This document shows, piece by piece, positions 52,505 through 61,331 of a DNA stretch of 64,000 bases; position 1 is the stretch's first letter, and each line of letters opens with the position of its first letter. The notes under the pieces were generated by a model. It saw nothing but the letters and a program-made list of their open reading frames with translations. It was not told the origin of the DNA and searched no databases. This DNA is from AP-15 sp963772965 (GTDB taxonomy: Bacteria; Pseudomonadota; Alphaproteobacteria; ATCC43930; CGMCC-115725): contig CAVYZU010000011.1 of assembly GCA_963772965.1 (NCBI GenBank), forward strand, positions 310,001-374,000, read 5' to 3'. A program made the position numbers and the translations under genes.

Positions 52505-52887
52505 TCTACGTCGACAGTTCGGTGCTGCTGGCAAACTCGTTTGCCGAGACTCGGTCCCCACGGCAGACGCTCTGGGACGAGGACCTCGCCTCCAGCCGCT
52601 TGCTAGCCTACGAGGTCTGGACCCGGATCAACGCCCGGGGCCTGCTGCGCTCGCACGGCGATCGGGCACGGGGTCTGTTGGCTCGCGTGAATTTGACGGA
52701 GATGACCGAGGGCGTGTTGGAGAGGGCCCTCGAGCCGTTTCCGGTGGCCGTTCGAACCCTCGACGCCCTACATCTGGCGACGATGGCTTACTTGCGCGAA
52801 CAGGGCGAAGCGGTTGAGCTCGCCAGCTACGATACTCGTCTAAGCGCGGCGGCGCAGGCGCTCGGAATCCCGCTAACGGCTTTGTGA
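52498..52887 (+). CDS. vapC: PIN-domain toxin VapC
   Basis: The 129-residue PIN-domain ribonuclease has the acidic metal ligands in IYVDSSVLLA (first Asp), the YEVW Glu region, TLDALHLATM (Asp) and the C-terminal SYDTRLSAAA (Asp). VapC toxins cut tRNA or rRNA when the antitoxin is lost. It starts at GTG 52498 or 52501, overlapping the antitoxin stop by seven or four bases. All core PIN residues are present, so the module looks functional. Confidence 0.88.
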   Translation: MVIYVDSSVLLANSFAETRSPRQTLWDEDLASSRLLAYEVWTRINARGLLRSHGDRARGLLARVNLTEMTEGVLERALEPFPVAVRTLDALHLATMAYLREQGEAVELASYDTRLSAAAQALGIPLTAL

Positions 52888-52904
52888 CCCTTCCCGCGCC
52901 CCGG

Positions 52905-54083
52905 TCATGCGCGGAAGCTGGAGGTGTATCCTTTCCTGGGGTACTCCTCCCAGTATTGGCGGAAGCCGTGGGCAGTCGTTTCCTGATGTGGGTGCGCGCG
53001 CAGTTTGGCGACATCGATGTCCACGCCGAGGCCGGGTGCGGTCGGCAGATCGATCCAGCCGTCCTGAACATTCAGTGACGCGGTCGCGATCTCGCGGCAC
53101 AAATCCTGGAAATCTACGAAATACTCGGCGATGCGGAAATTCGGGATCACTGCCGATAGATGCACGGTCGCGGCAAGCCCGACCAATGTGCTGTTGTAAT
53201 TGTGTGGGGCCATGACGACCGCTTGCGGCTGGGCCATCGCGGCGATGTCGAGCATTGCGGAAATACCGCCGACGACGCAGATGTCGGGGTTCAGGATGTC
53301 GGCGGCGCGTTCGGCGAGGCATTCGAAAAACGCCTCCTTGGTGGCAAGCGCCTCGCCAGTGACGATCGGGATCGGCACCGCCCGACGCACCTCGGCGACG
53401 AGGTCGATATTTTCGGCAAGACACGGCTCCTCGTACCAATCGATGCCGAATTCGGCGAGGCGGTGGCCGATGCGGATTGCATGCGCGGGAGCGAAGCGGC
53501 GATGCGCCTCGATCAGCAATTCGAAATCGGGGCCGAGGGCTTGGCGCATCGCGCGGACGTGATCGATCGCGAAATCCTCGTCGCGGCGATCGACGTAATT
53601 CCGCCACGGGCCGGGGAACGGGTCGAATTTGGCGGCGGTAAAGCCCATCGCCTTGACCTTGAGCCCGCATTCGACGCGCTCGTCGATCGAGGCCCCGCGC
53701 GACCAGCCATTGGCGTAAATGCGGATCCGCTCGCGCGAGGCGCCGCCGATCAGATTGTACACCGGCAGGCCGGTGTGCTTGCCGAGGATGTCCCAGGACG
53801 CGATCTCGACCGCACTCCACGCCGAGAACAGTTCGGGCGAGCCGCGTTTGATCGCGAAATCTTCAAACACGATCTGGCCGGTATGGCGGATATTGAAGAC
53901 GCTGCGGCCGATCAGATGCGGCGTCATCGTCCGGATGCATTCGGCGACGACGCTCTCCCTGCCATGGGTGACATAGGCTTCGCCCCAGCCGTAAAGGCCG
54001 TCCTCGGTCTCGACGCGGCAAAACAGGAGATCCTTCGAGCTGCCGGTGCCGAGGATAAAGGTTTCGATGCGGGCGATCTTCAT
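52905..54083 (-). CDS. Enolase-superfamily dehydratase/racemase (mandelate racemase type)
   Basis: The 392-residue protein belongs to the mandelate racemase/muconate lactonising group. It has the N-terminal capping domain (ETFILGTGSS, WGEAYVTHGRE), barrel residues in AAKFDPF (Lys), LLIEAHRRFAP and WYEEPCL (metal Glu ligands), VTGEALATKEAF, and APHNYNS (catalytic His). Such enzymes usually dehydrate sugar acids. ATG 54083 is chosen because the protein then begins MKIARIETFIL as in relatives. The stop lies 18 bases from that of the convergent vapC. The sugar acid is unknown. Confidence 0.85.
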   Translation of the reverse strand: MKIARIETFILGTGSSKDLLFCRVETEDGLYGWGEAYVTHGRESVVAECIRTMTPHLIGRSVFNIRHTGQIVFEDFAIKRGSPELFSAWSAVEIASWDILGKHTGLPVYNLIGGASRERIRIYANGWSRGASIDERVECGLKVKAMGFTAAKFDPFPGPWRNYVDRRDEDFAIDHVRAMRQALGPDFELLIEAHRRFAPAHAIRIGHRLAEFGIDWYEEPCLAENIDLVAEVRRAVPIPIVTGEALATKEAFFECLAERAADILNPDICVVGGISAMLDIAAMAQPQAVVMAPHNYNSTLVGLAATVHLSAVIPNFRIAEYFVDFQDLCREIATASLNVQDGWIDLPTAPGLGVDIDVAKLRAHPHQETTAHGFRQYWEEYPRKGYTSSFRA

Positions 54084-54272
54084 GGCCGTACCCTTAAGGA
54101 TGATCGGAACAATGGGTGGGCTGCGCTCTGCGCCAGAGTCTAGCATTGGGCAGGACGGTGGCGCCAGAGCGGCAACCTGCCGGCTGCGGCCCTAGGGCGC
54201 AGGAGGGAACGGCGGTTGAATTACTGCGTTTCGCTGTGCGGAAGCGCGCAATAAACGGACCTTTGAGCTTTA

Positions 54273-54941
54273 ATGACCGACCAAACTCATAGCCTGCAAG
54301 GAGCGGCGCCGACCGGCGGGGTTGTGCACCAGGAGAGCCGGCGCGATTTTCTGCAACTGGTCGCGGGCTCAGTCGGCGCGGTTGCGGTGGTCGCGACCGG
54401 TTATGTTCTTGTCGACACGTTGAACCCCGCCGCCGATGTTCTCGCCGCCGGCGGCCCCGTCGATATCGATTTGAGCAAGGTGGCGCCGGGCCAGCAAGTC
54501 ATCGTGCAATGGCGCGGCAAGCCGATCTTTATCGTCAACCGCACACCGCCGCTGCTCAAGGAGTTACAGGACCCGACGCTCGTCAACCGGCTGGCCGACC
54601 CGACTTCGGACACCAACCAGCAGCCGCCTTATGCGCGGAACTGGCACCGCTCGATCAAACCCGAATATGCGGTTCTGGTTGGAATCTGCACGCATCTCGG
54701 CTGCATTCCGGGGTACTTCCCAAAGCCTGATCCGAGCAATCCTGCGCCCAATTGGCTCGGCGGCTATTTCTGCCCGTGTCACGGCTCGAAATACGATCTC
54801 GCCGGGCGGGTTTATTCCGGGGTGCCGGCGCCCTATAACCTGCCGGTCCCGCCCTATCGCTACCCCGACGCAAAGACGGTGCGCATCGGCGAAGATCCGC
54901 CAGGGCAGAACTGGGATTTCAGCTCGATCGTCCAGATCTAA
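54273..54941 (+). CDS. petA: Rieske iron-sulfur subunit of cytochrome bc1 complex
   Basis: The 222-residue protein has a Tat-type N-terminal anchor (ESRRDFLQLVAGSVGAVAVV) and the Rieske motifs CTHLGC and CPCHGS that bind a [2Fe-2S] cluster, with FCPCHGSKYDLAGRVYSGVP typical of bc1 subunits. It transfers electrons from ubiquinol to cytochrome c1. In most alphaproteobacteria this gene is followed by cytochrome b and c1 genes; here none follow, and a short minus-strand ORF and an amidase gene lie downstream. It may be an additional copy, or the operon may be split. Confidence 0.9.
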   Translation: MTDQTHSLQGAAPTGGVVHQESRRDFLQLVAGSVGAVAVVATGYVLVDTLNPAADVLAAGGPVDIDLSKVAPGQQVIVQWRGKPIFIVNRTPPLLKELQDPTLVNRLADPTSDTNQQPPYARNWHRSIKPEYAVLVGICTHLGCIPGYFPKPDPSNPAPNWLGGYFCPCHGSKYDLAGRVYSGVPAPYNLPVPPYRYPDAKTVRIGEDPPGQNWDFSSIVQI

Positions 54942-54966
54942 GCCGATTTTCCCTCGCGTCCCGGAG

Positions 54967-55071
54967 CTACGCTTTTACGAGCGTCTTGCCGGCCGCGGAT
55001 TTCTGGGCGCTCTTCTTCTGCTTTGGTTTTTTGGCTTCCTTGCTCGAGCGTTTCTGTTCCTTGTTCGCCAT
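54967..55071 (-). CDS. Short Lys-rich basic protein
   Basis: A 34-residue frame starts at ATG 55071, four bases after GGGAGGT, and reads MANKEQKRSSKEAKKPKQKK followed by a short Ala/Ser/Lys tail. The composition is extremely basic and without aromatic residues, suggesting a disordered nucleic-acid- or ribosome-associated peptide. Similar tiny Lys-rich ORFs occur in alphaproteobacteria. It is convergent with petA. Confidence 0.5.
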   Translation of the reverse strand: MANKEQKRSSKEAKKPKQKKSAQKSAAGKTLVKA

Positions 55072-55148
55072 CGCGACCTCCCTTGACTGCGCGCGAAGCT
55101 GAATATGAGCCGGATTAAAGCGCTTGCAACCGCAGAATAATCAGCTCT

Positions 55149-56621
55149 CTACCGCCCAGCATTCCAACGCTTGGCTTCCACGGCAGCACCGGGAGCAGCG
55201 GCGATCATCGCGAGTCGGGCTTCGAGTCCGGCCACCGGCCAAACCGTACCCAATGCTTCCTCGTACAACCGGCAGGCCTGCAGAACTCCGAGGTCTTGAT
55301 AAAGCGGCCCAGTGACCATCAGCCCGGCCGGCAGCCCATCGACAAAGCCACAAGGAATCGAGGCCGATGGGTTCTTGGTCAGGTTGAACACATAGGTGTA
55401 AGTGACCCAGCTCCAGGCATTGGTCGGGTTGGGCCGGTCATCGCGGCGCGGGTCGGCATAGGCCGCCGGTATCGGCATGGTCGGCGACAGCAACAAATCG
55501 TAACGGTCGAAAAACTGCCGCAGCCGCTGACCAAGCGCCACTCGCTGACCGATCGCATCAACGTATTGCTCTTGCGTAACCTTCTCGCCGCGGCGGCACA
55601 TCTCCACAAGGCCCGGATCCATTACCGCAATGGCCTCAGGCGTCTGCGTGCGCAGCAGCGCCCAGAACCCGCCGAGGGCAAGCGTTTCAAAGATCGGCAT
55701 CGGCGACGCTGCGAACGGATCGGCGGCTTCGACCTCGGCGCCGAGGCTGCGGAACACTTCGCTCGCGCGCTCGACCGCGGCGCGCACCGGGGGCGTTGGA
55801 TCAGCAAAACCCAGACTCGGCGACAACGCCACACGCTTGCCCTTGAGCGAACCCCGGCCGACGAAGTCGCGATAGGCGACACCGTCATCGGGTAAGCTGT
55901 GCCAGTCGCGCGAATCCGGTCCCTTTATCGCATCGAGCATCAGCGCCGCATCTTCGACCGTGCGCGCCATCGGCCCGACATGGGCAACGTCGCCAAAGGC
56001 TCCCGGCGGATAAGCCGCCACCCGTCCAAAAGTCGGCTTCAACCCGAATATGCCGCAAAACGAAGCCGGAATGCGGATCGAGCCGCCGGCATCGGTGCCG
56101 ACCGCAAGCGGGCTAATTCCGGCGAGCACCGCCGCTGCACTCCCGCCGCTGCTGCCGCCCGGGCTGCGTTCGAGATCCCAGGGGTTGCGCGTGACACCGG
56201 TGAGCGGCGAGTCGGTAACCCCTTTCCAGCCAAACTCAGGGGTGGTCGTTTTGCCAAAGAAGACTGCACCTGCGACCCGCAGCCGAGCCGGGACCGGCGC
56301 GTCTTCGTCCCAAGCCTGATTGGGATCGATCGTGCGGGAGCCCAGTAGCCGCGGCCAGCCCGATGTCAGCAGGGTATCCTTGATCGCCACCGGCACACCG
56401 TCGAGCACGCCAAGCGGCTCGCCCCTCCGCCAGCGCGCCTCGGAGGCGCGGGCCTGCGCCATCGCGGTGTCGGGGTCGTACAGCACAAAAGCATTGATGG
56501 CCGCCTCATAGCTTTCGAGGCGGCGCAGCGTTTCGGCCAGCACCTCGACCGGCGACAATTTCTTGTTCCGGTAAAGCGAGAGCAGCTCGGTCGCCGATAG
56601 AAAAGCAATCTCGTCGCTCAC
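55149..56621 (-). CDS. Amidase-signature family amidase
   Basis: The 490-residue enzyme belongs to the amidase-signature family. The catalytic triad is visible as Lys81 (VPVAIKDTLLTSG), Ser157 (RSPGGSSGGSAA) and nucleophile Ser181 (GTDAGGSIRIPASFCG), with the expected 24-residue spacing between the serines. GTG 56621 follows AAGGGGA. It starts ten bases after the stop of the D-2-hydroxyacid dehydrogenase gene, so the two form an operon. The substrate amide is not known, and no GatB or GatC partner is nearby. Confidence 0.88.
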   Translation of the reverse strand: MSDEIAFLSATELLSLYRNKKLSPVEVLAETLRRLESYEAAINAFVLYDPDTAMAQARASEARWRRGEPLGVLDGVPVAIKDTLLTSGWPRLLGSRTIDPNQAWDEDAPVPARLRVAGAVFFGKTTTPEFGWKGVTDSPLTGVTRNPWDLERSPGGSSGGSAAAVLAGISPLAVGTDAGGSIRIPASFCGIFGLKPTFGRVAAYPPGAFGDVAHVGPMARTVEDAALMLDAIKGPDSRDWHSLPDDGVAYRDFVGRGSLKGKRVALSPSLGFADPTPPVRAAVERASEVFRSLGAEVEAADPFAASPMPIFETLALGGFWALLRTQTPEAIAVMDPGLVEMCRRGEKVTQEQYVDAIGQRVALGQRLRQFFDRYDLLLSPTMPIPAAYADPRRDDRPNPTNAWSWVTYTYVFNLTKNPSASIPCGFVDGLPAGLMVTGPLYQDLGVLQACRLYEEALGTVWPVAGLEARLAMIAAAPGAAVEAKRWNAGR

Positions 56622-56631
56622 GAGAATCCCC

Positions 56632-57609
56632 TTAATTTGCGATAACGATGTTGATCAGTGGTTGGCCATGCACAAAACGGTTCAGGTTATCGGCGACTTC
56701 GTCCCAACGCCGGCGGACCATTCCGGTGGTCCACCCCGAGTTGTGCGGGGTGACGATGACGTTCGGCAATTCGTGAAACGGATAACGCGAGCCGCGGCGG
56801 TTGGGATCGGTGGCGTTCGGGTATTGCCACCACACGTCGATTGCCGCCCCGGCGATCTTTCGGTCGCGCAGCGCAGCATAGAGCGCGTCCTCATCGATTA
56901 CCTGCCCGCGCGAGATGTTGATCAGGATAGCTCCTGGCTTCATCAGCGACAGCCGACGGGCGTCGATCAATCCCGTCGTCTCCGGCACCAGCGCCGTGCA
57001 TAGGGCAAGCGTATCGCATTCGGGCAGCAGCTGATCGAGTTCGACCAGCGGATAGACCCGCTCCACGCCATCTTCGGCCACGCGCGGCGTCCGATTGGCG
57101 GCGAGGATGCGACAGCCGAACGGCGCTGCGCGGCGCGCGACCTCACGCCCCACCCGGCCGTAACCGACGATGCCCAAGGTCGAGCCGCGCACTTCGCCGT
57201 GCGGCGGGCCGCCTTCGACCCAGCTGGTCCGCCATGAGCCGCGATCGCGAAATTCGCACGATATCTCGAACAGGCGGTGGTGGAGGGCGAGCATCGTCAT
57301 AACGACGTATTCGGCGATCGCGGTCTCGTGCCCGAACGCGTTACACACCGTGACGCCGGCCGGGAGGACATCGAGGTCGAACAGATCGACCCCAGTCGCC
57401 ACCGATTGCACCAGCCGTACCTTCGGCGCCGACCCGTAATCGCGCCGCCAATGGTTACTGACGAGAATGTCGGCCTCGGCCGCCGCCGCGGCCAGGCGGT
57501 CGCGGTCGATCGGGTCGTCGAGGATTTCGACCTCGAGCGAGGCCGGCAGCTGCGCTTTTATTCCTTCCGCAGTATCGGCAGCGACCTTGCCGAGAAACAG
57601 CGCCTTCAC
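56632..57609 (-). CDS. D-2-hydroxyacid dehydrogenase
   Basis: The 325-residue NAD(P)-dependent enzyme reduces 2-oxo acids. It has the cofactor motif LGIVGYGRVGREVA, the catalytic Arg in INISRGQVIDE, an acidic residue in the AIDVWW region and His in VTPHNSGW. The start is GTG 57609. It precedes the amidase gene in an operon, suggesting a pathway that handles an amide of a hydroxy or oxo acid; that link is inference. Confidence 0.87.
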   Translation of the reverse strand: MKALFLGKVAADTAEGIKAQLPASLEVEILDDPIDRDRLAAAAAEADILVSNHWRRDYGSAPKVRLVQSVATGVDLFDLDVLPAGVTVCNAFGHETAIAEYVVMTMLALHHRLFEISCEFRDRGSWRTSWVEGGPPHGEVRGSTLGIVGYGRVGREVARRAAPFGCRILAANRTPRVAEDGVERVYPLVELDQLLPECDTLALCTALVPETTGLIDARRLSLMKPGAILINISRGQVIDEDALYAALRDRKIAGAAIDVWWQYPNATDPNRRGSRYPFHELPNVIVTPHNSGWTTGMVRRRWDEVADNLNRFVHGQPLINIVIAN

Positions 57610-57802
57610 AAGAGTATCCTATGCATAGGCTTGAGTATGGCGCATTCGCTGCAAATCGTGGTGGCTAAATTTGGTCTGAACCGCTGGTGATCTGGACGGT
57701 AGGCCCCTGAACAAACTGACATCACCAAATTCACTGCTTGCCGCAATGACATGATCGGCTCGGCAAATTTCGCACCAAACCGACCCATCTGAACAAGGGA
57801 TA

Positions 57803-57828
57803 TTGACTATAGTAAGGAATTTCCTTAC
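57803..57828 (+). promoter_or_regulatory. Promoter region with perfect palindrome upstream of the AbrB-type gene
   Basis: TTGACT (57803-57808) could be a -35 box. The palindrome GTAAGGAA-T-TTCCTTAC (57812-57828) follows directly and has 8-base perfect arms. Antitoxins of the AbrB/MazE type usually repress their own promoter by binding such a palindrome. A convincing -10 box was not found. Confidence 0.5.
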
Positions 57829-57854
57829 GTCTGACTAATAGAGGGAGGTAGAGC

Positions 57855-58153
57855 GTGATTTCGAGCAAGTTGACGAGCAAGGCGCAGACCACGATCCCGG
57901 CACCGGTACGCGCCGCGCTGCGTCTCCAGGAGGGGGATCGACTTGTCACAGCATCGAAGGTGACCGGGTCGTGCTGACTAGGGCTGAACGGGAAGTCATC
58001 GACGATCCCTTCGCGACCTTTGACGAGTGGGCTTCCGAGGCCGACCGGCAGGCCTATGCCAGCCGCGCCATCGATCGTCAGGCCAGCAAAAATCGCGACG
58101 ATAGACGCCCAGGATGCCGACAAGCTCGGGACGTTGCCGATGCGCGATCGTGA
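57855..58153 (+). pseudogene. AbrB/MazE-type antitoxin-like gene, frameshifted
   Basis: A GTG start after GGGAGGTAGAGC opens a SpoVT/AbrB swapped-hairpin sequence (ISSKLTSKAQTTIPAPVRAA, LRLQEGDRLV). The frame then shifts: adding one base near 57945 (GTCACAGC to GTCTACAGC) restores VYSIEGDRVVLTRAE and DDPFATFDEWASEADRQAYA, the usual C-terminus of these antitoxins. No toxin gene follows. The region is either a broken antitoxin or contains a sequencing error. The palindrome upstream would be its operator. Confidence 0.6.
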
Positions 58154-58251
58154 GGCAATTCGGCTTTACTTAAAAGAGCGGCTCAGCGAACTCGGTGAGG
58201 GCTGACGTTCTGCTGCATTAGCCGACGACGCATATATTGCGACGGTAAAGA

Positions 58252-59349
58252 CTAGGCACGGCGGGTGGCGAAGTCGATGCGCGGGTCGATTAACATATAG
58301 GTCAGATCGCTGACCAGCTTTAGCAGCAGGCCGATCAAGGTGTACACGTAAAGCGTGCCAAACATGATCGGGTAGTCGCGGTTGATCGCCGCCTCAAAGC
58401 CGAGCAATCCGAGCCCGTCTAGCGAAAAGATCACTTCGATGAGCAAGGACCCGGTAAACAATATCCCGACCAAGGCTGCCGGGAAGCCGGCGACGACCAA
58501 TAGCATGGCGTTGCGAAACACATGTCCATAGAGGACCCGGCGCTCGGTCAAACCTTTGGCGCGCGCGGTCAAAACATATTGCTTGTTGATCTCGTCGAGA
58601 AAGCAATTCTTGGTCAGCATCGTCAGGGTGGCAAAGCCCGAAATCACCAATGCGGTGATCGGCAGGGCGATGTGCCAAAAATAATCGGCTATCCGCATTG
58701 GCCATGACAGCGAGGCCCAATTGTCGCTGACCAGCCCGCGCAACGGAAAAATCGACAGGTAGCTGCCCCCGGCGAACAGGACGATTAGCAAGACCGCGAA
58801 TAGAAAACTCGGCACCGCATAGCCGACGATGATGACGGCACTGCTCCACACATCGAAACGGCTGCCGTCGCGCACGGCCTTTTTGATGCCGAGCGGGATC
58901 GAGACGAGATAGGTGATCAAAGTCGTCCACAGCCCGATCGAAATCGACACCGGCAATTTGGACTTGATCAGGTCGATGACACGCTGGTCGCGAAAAAAGC
59001 TCTTGCCGAAGTTAAAGGTGAGATAATTGCGCATCATCAGCACGAACCGGGTCAATGGCGGCTTGTCAAAGCCGTATTGCTTTTCGAGTTCCTTGATCAG
59101 CGCCGGATCGATGCCGCGCGCGCCGCGATAGCGCGCGTTGACGGCAGCATTGCTCGCGGCAGACGGCATGATCTCGCCAGTGCCGCCGCTGACGCGCTCG
59201 GTGGCGCTGGCCCCTTCGCCCTTAAGCCGCGCGATCATCTGCTCGACCGGGCCGCCGGGTGCGGCCTGCACGATCACAAAATTTACGACCATGATCGCGA
59301 ACAGCGTCGGGATGATCAGTAATATGCGCCTAAGCGCGTAGGCGATCAT
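58252..59349 (-). CDS. yejB: ABC transporter permease, YejB-like (microcin C/peptide uptake)
   Basis: The 365-residue protein is an oligopeptide-type permease with about six membrane segments and the start LRRILLIIPTLFAIMVVNFVIVQ, an insert after the first segment typical of YejB, and the EINKQYVLTARAKGLTERRVLYGHVFRNAM motif region near the ATPase contact. YejABEF imports peptides such as microcin C. It follows the frameshifted yejA-like gene by about 120 bases. No yejE or yejF follows; the next genes are the broken antitoxin and other functions. Confidence 0.85.
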   Translation of the reverse strand: MIAYALRRILLIIPTLFAIMVVNFVIVQAAPGGPVEQMIARLKGEGASATERVSGGTGEIMPSAASNAAVNARYRGARGIDPALIKELEKQYGFDKPPLTRFVLMMRNYLTFNFGKSFFRDQRVIDLIKSKLPVSISIGLWTTLITYLVSIPLGIKKAVRDGSRFDVWSSAVIIVGYAVPSFLFAVLLIVLFAGGSYLSIFPLRGLVSDNWASLSWPMRIADYFWHIALPITALVISGFATLTMLTKNCFLDEINKQYVLTARAKGLTERRVLYGHVFRNAMLLVVAGFPAALVGILFTGSLLIEVIFSLDGLGLLGFEAAINRDYPIMFGTLYVYTLIGLLLKLVSDLTYMLIDPRIDFATRRA

Positions 59350-59376
59350 GGCGGATTTCGCCAGCGCTCACGCCCA

Positions 59377-59461
59377 CCCTCACCCACCCATCCCCTCGGG
59401 CTGGGTCCCCCCTCTCCCGCAATGCGGGAGAGGGTGCCGAGCGCAGCGAGGCGGGTGAGGG
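59377..59461. repeat. Nested hairpin repeat between yejA and yejB
   Basis: An inner stem CCCTCTCCCGC-AAT-GCGGGAGAGGG (59410-59434) has 11 perfect pairs and a three-base loop. Outer arms CCCTCACCC (59377-59385) and GGGTGAGGG (59453-59461) enclose it. This is the form of a well-known type of dispersed proteobacterial intergenic repeat. In an operon it may reduce expression of downstream yejB relative to yejA. Confidence 0.75.
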
Positions 59462-59470
59462 GCGGCGGGT

Positions 59471-61304
59471 TCATTGCTTTTTCGTGACCTCGCCTTTTTT
59501 GGCTTCGACCGATTTTTCGGCGCCGGGATCGACCCACCAGGTGTCGAGGCCGACGGCATATTTGGGCGACACTGCGGGACGGCGGAACTTGTCCCAATAG
59601 GCGATACGGAACGCCGATAAATGGTACTGCGGGATCACGTAGTATCCGTATTGCAACACCCGGTCGAGCGCCCGCGTGTGCGCGACGAGACTCGGCCGAT
59701 CGGGCGACTGGATCAGCTCTTCGACGAGCGCATCGACGGCTTTGTTTTTGATGCCGAGGACATTACGGCTCCCTTGCTCGTCAGCGGCCTGTGAGCCCCA
59801 ATATTCGCGCTGCTCGTTGCCGGGCGACAGCGACTCTGGGAAACAGCACAATCGTCATGTCGTAGTCGAAAGTCTGCATCCGCCTTTCGTATTGCGCGGT
59901 GTCTACGGTTCGTACCCGCGCAGTGATGCCCATCCTTTTGAGATTGTCAGCGAAGGGCAGCGCAATCCGTTCGAATTGCGGGTTGTCGAGCAGGATCTCG
60001 AATTCGAAAGGCTGACCGGTTTTGGCATTGACCAGCTTTTCGTCCTTAAACGTCCAGCCGGCTTCCATCAGCAATTTGAGCGCTTTTCTCAGCCCGTCGC
60101 GGATATTGCCGGAGCCGTCGTATTTTGGCGGGTCGTATTCGGTCGTGAATACCGCATCTGGGATCTGCCCGCGGAATTTGTCGAGGATCTGCAGCTCCTG
60201 CCCCTGCGGCATGCCGGTTGCGGCAAGCTCCGAATTATCGAAATAGCTGCGCGTGCGAGTGTAGGCGCCGTAGAACAAATTCTTGTTCGACCATTCGAAA
60301 TCGAAAGCATAGGCGAGTGCATCGCGCACCCGCGGGTCCTGGAAGATCGGCCGCCGCAAATTATAGCCAAATCCTTGCATGCCGCTCGGCAACCCATTGG
60401 GGATTTGCTCTTTTTTGATCAGACCGTTGCGCAACGCCGGCGAGTCGTATCCGGTCGCCCAGTCCTTTGACGAGTTTTCGAGCCGCACGTCGTACTGCCC
60501 GGCCTTGAAAGCTTCGAGCGCGATCGTCGCATCGCGATAATAATCATAGCGGATCGTGTCGACGTTGTAGCGTCCCTTGTTGACCGGCAAATCCGCGCCC
60601 CAATAATCCTTGACCCGGGTGTAAGTAATCGAGCGGCCGGGGTCGAGCGACTGGACCTTGTAAGGTCCGCTGCCGAGAGGCGGGGTCAATGTCGTCTTGG
60701 CGAAATCGCGACCCGACCAGTATGCTTTGGATAATACCGGCATCTGGCCAAGAATTTGCGGCAATTCGCGGTTCTTCGCCGATTTGAAATAAAAGCGAAC
60801 ACCGCTATCGCCTTCCTGCTCGACCTTGGTCACATCGCCATAATACTCGCGATAGGAAGGCAGTCCCTTCTTTTGCAATGTCTCGAACGTCCAGATCACA
60901 TCGGCGGGCGTCATCGGCGTGCCGTCATGAAACCTCGCTTCCTTGCGCAGGGTGTAGAGCACCGACAATTTGTCCGGGGCAAGATCGATCGTTTTGGCAA
61001 CAAGGCCATACTCGCTGGCGGGCTCGTCTTCCGACGAGGAGGACAAGGTGTCGAAGATCAGGCTGATGCCGGCTGCCGGTACTCCGTTTATGACAAACGG
61101 GTTCAGCGTGTCGTAGGTGCCGATTGCCGAATACTTTATGGCGCCGCCCTTTGGCGCCTGCGGGTTGGTGTAGTCGAAATGAGTAAAGCCCGGCTGGTAT
61201 TTGAGATCGCCGAACAGCGACATGCCCTCGCTCGGCGCCGCCTGGGCGCCCCCGCCCACCAGCAGCACAAGCAACGCCGCCGCGACCGCCGATACTTTAC
61301 CCAT
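59471..61304 (-). pseudogene. yejA: YejA-like peptide ABC transporter binding protein, frameshifted near the C-terminus
   Basis: A family 5 extracellular binding protein of about 610 residues is spread over two frames. The first (from ATG 61304) has a signal peptide (AAALLVLLVGGGAQAAP), PQAPKGGAIKYSAIGTYDTL and the peptide-binding core to YDMTIVLFP. The second continues ESLSPGNEQREYWGSQAADE through DTWWVDPGAEKS to the stop at 59471. The frames join if one C is removed from CCC (plus-strand GGG 59838-59840). The rest is undamaged, so the gene may be intact in the organism. It belongs with yejB. Confidence 0.82.
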
Positions 61305-61331
61305 ACCTTGTCCCTTTGACCTTAGAGCCGT

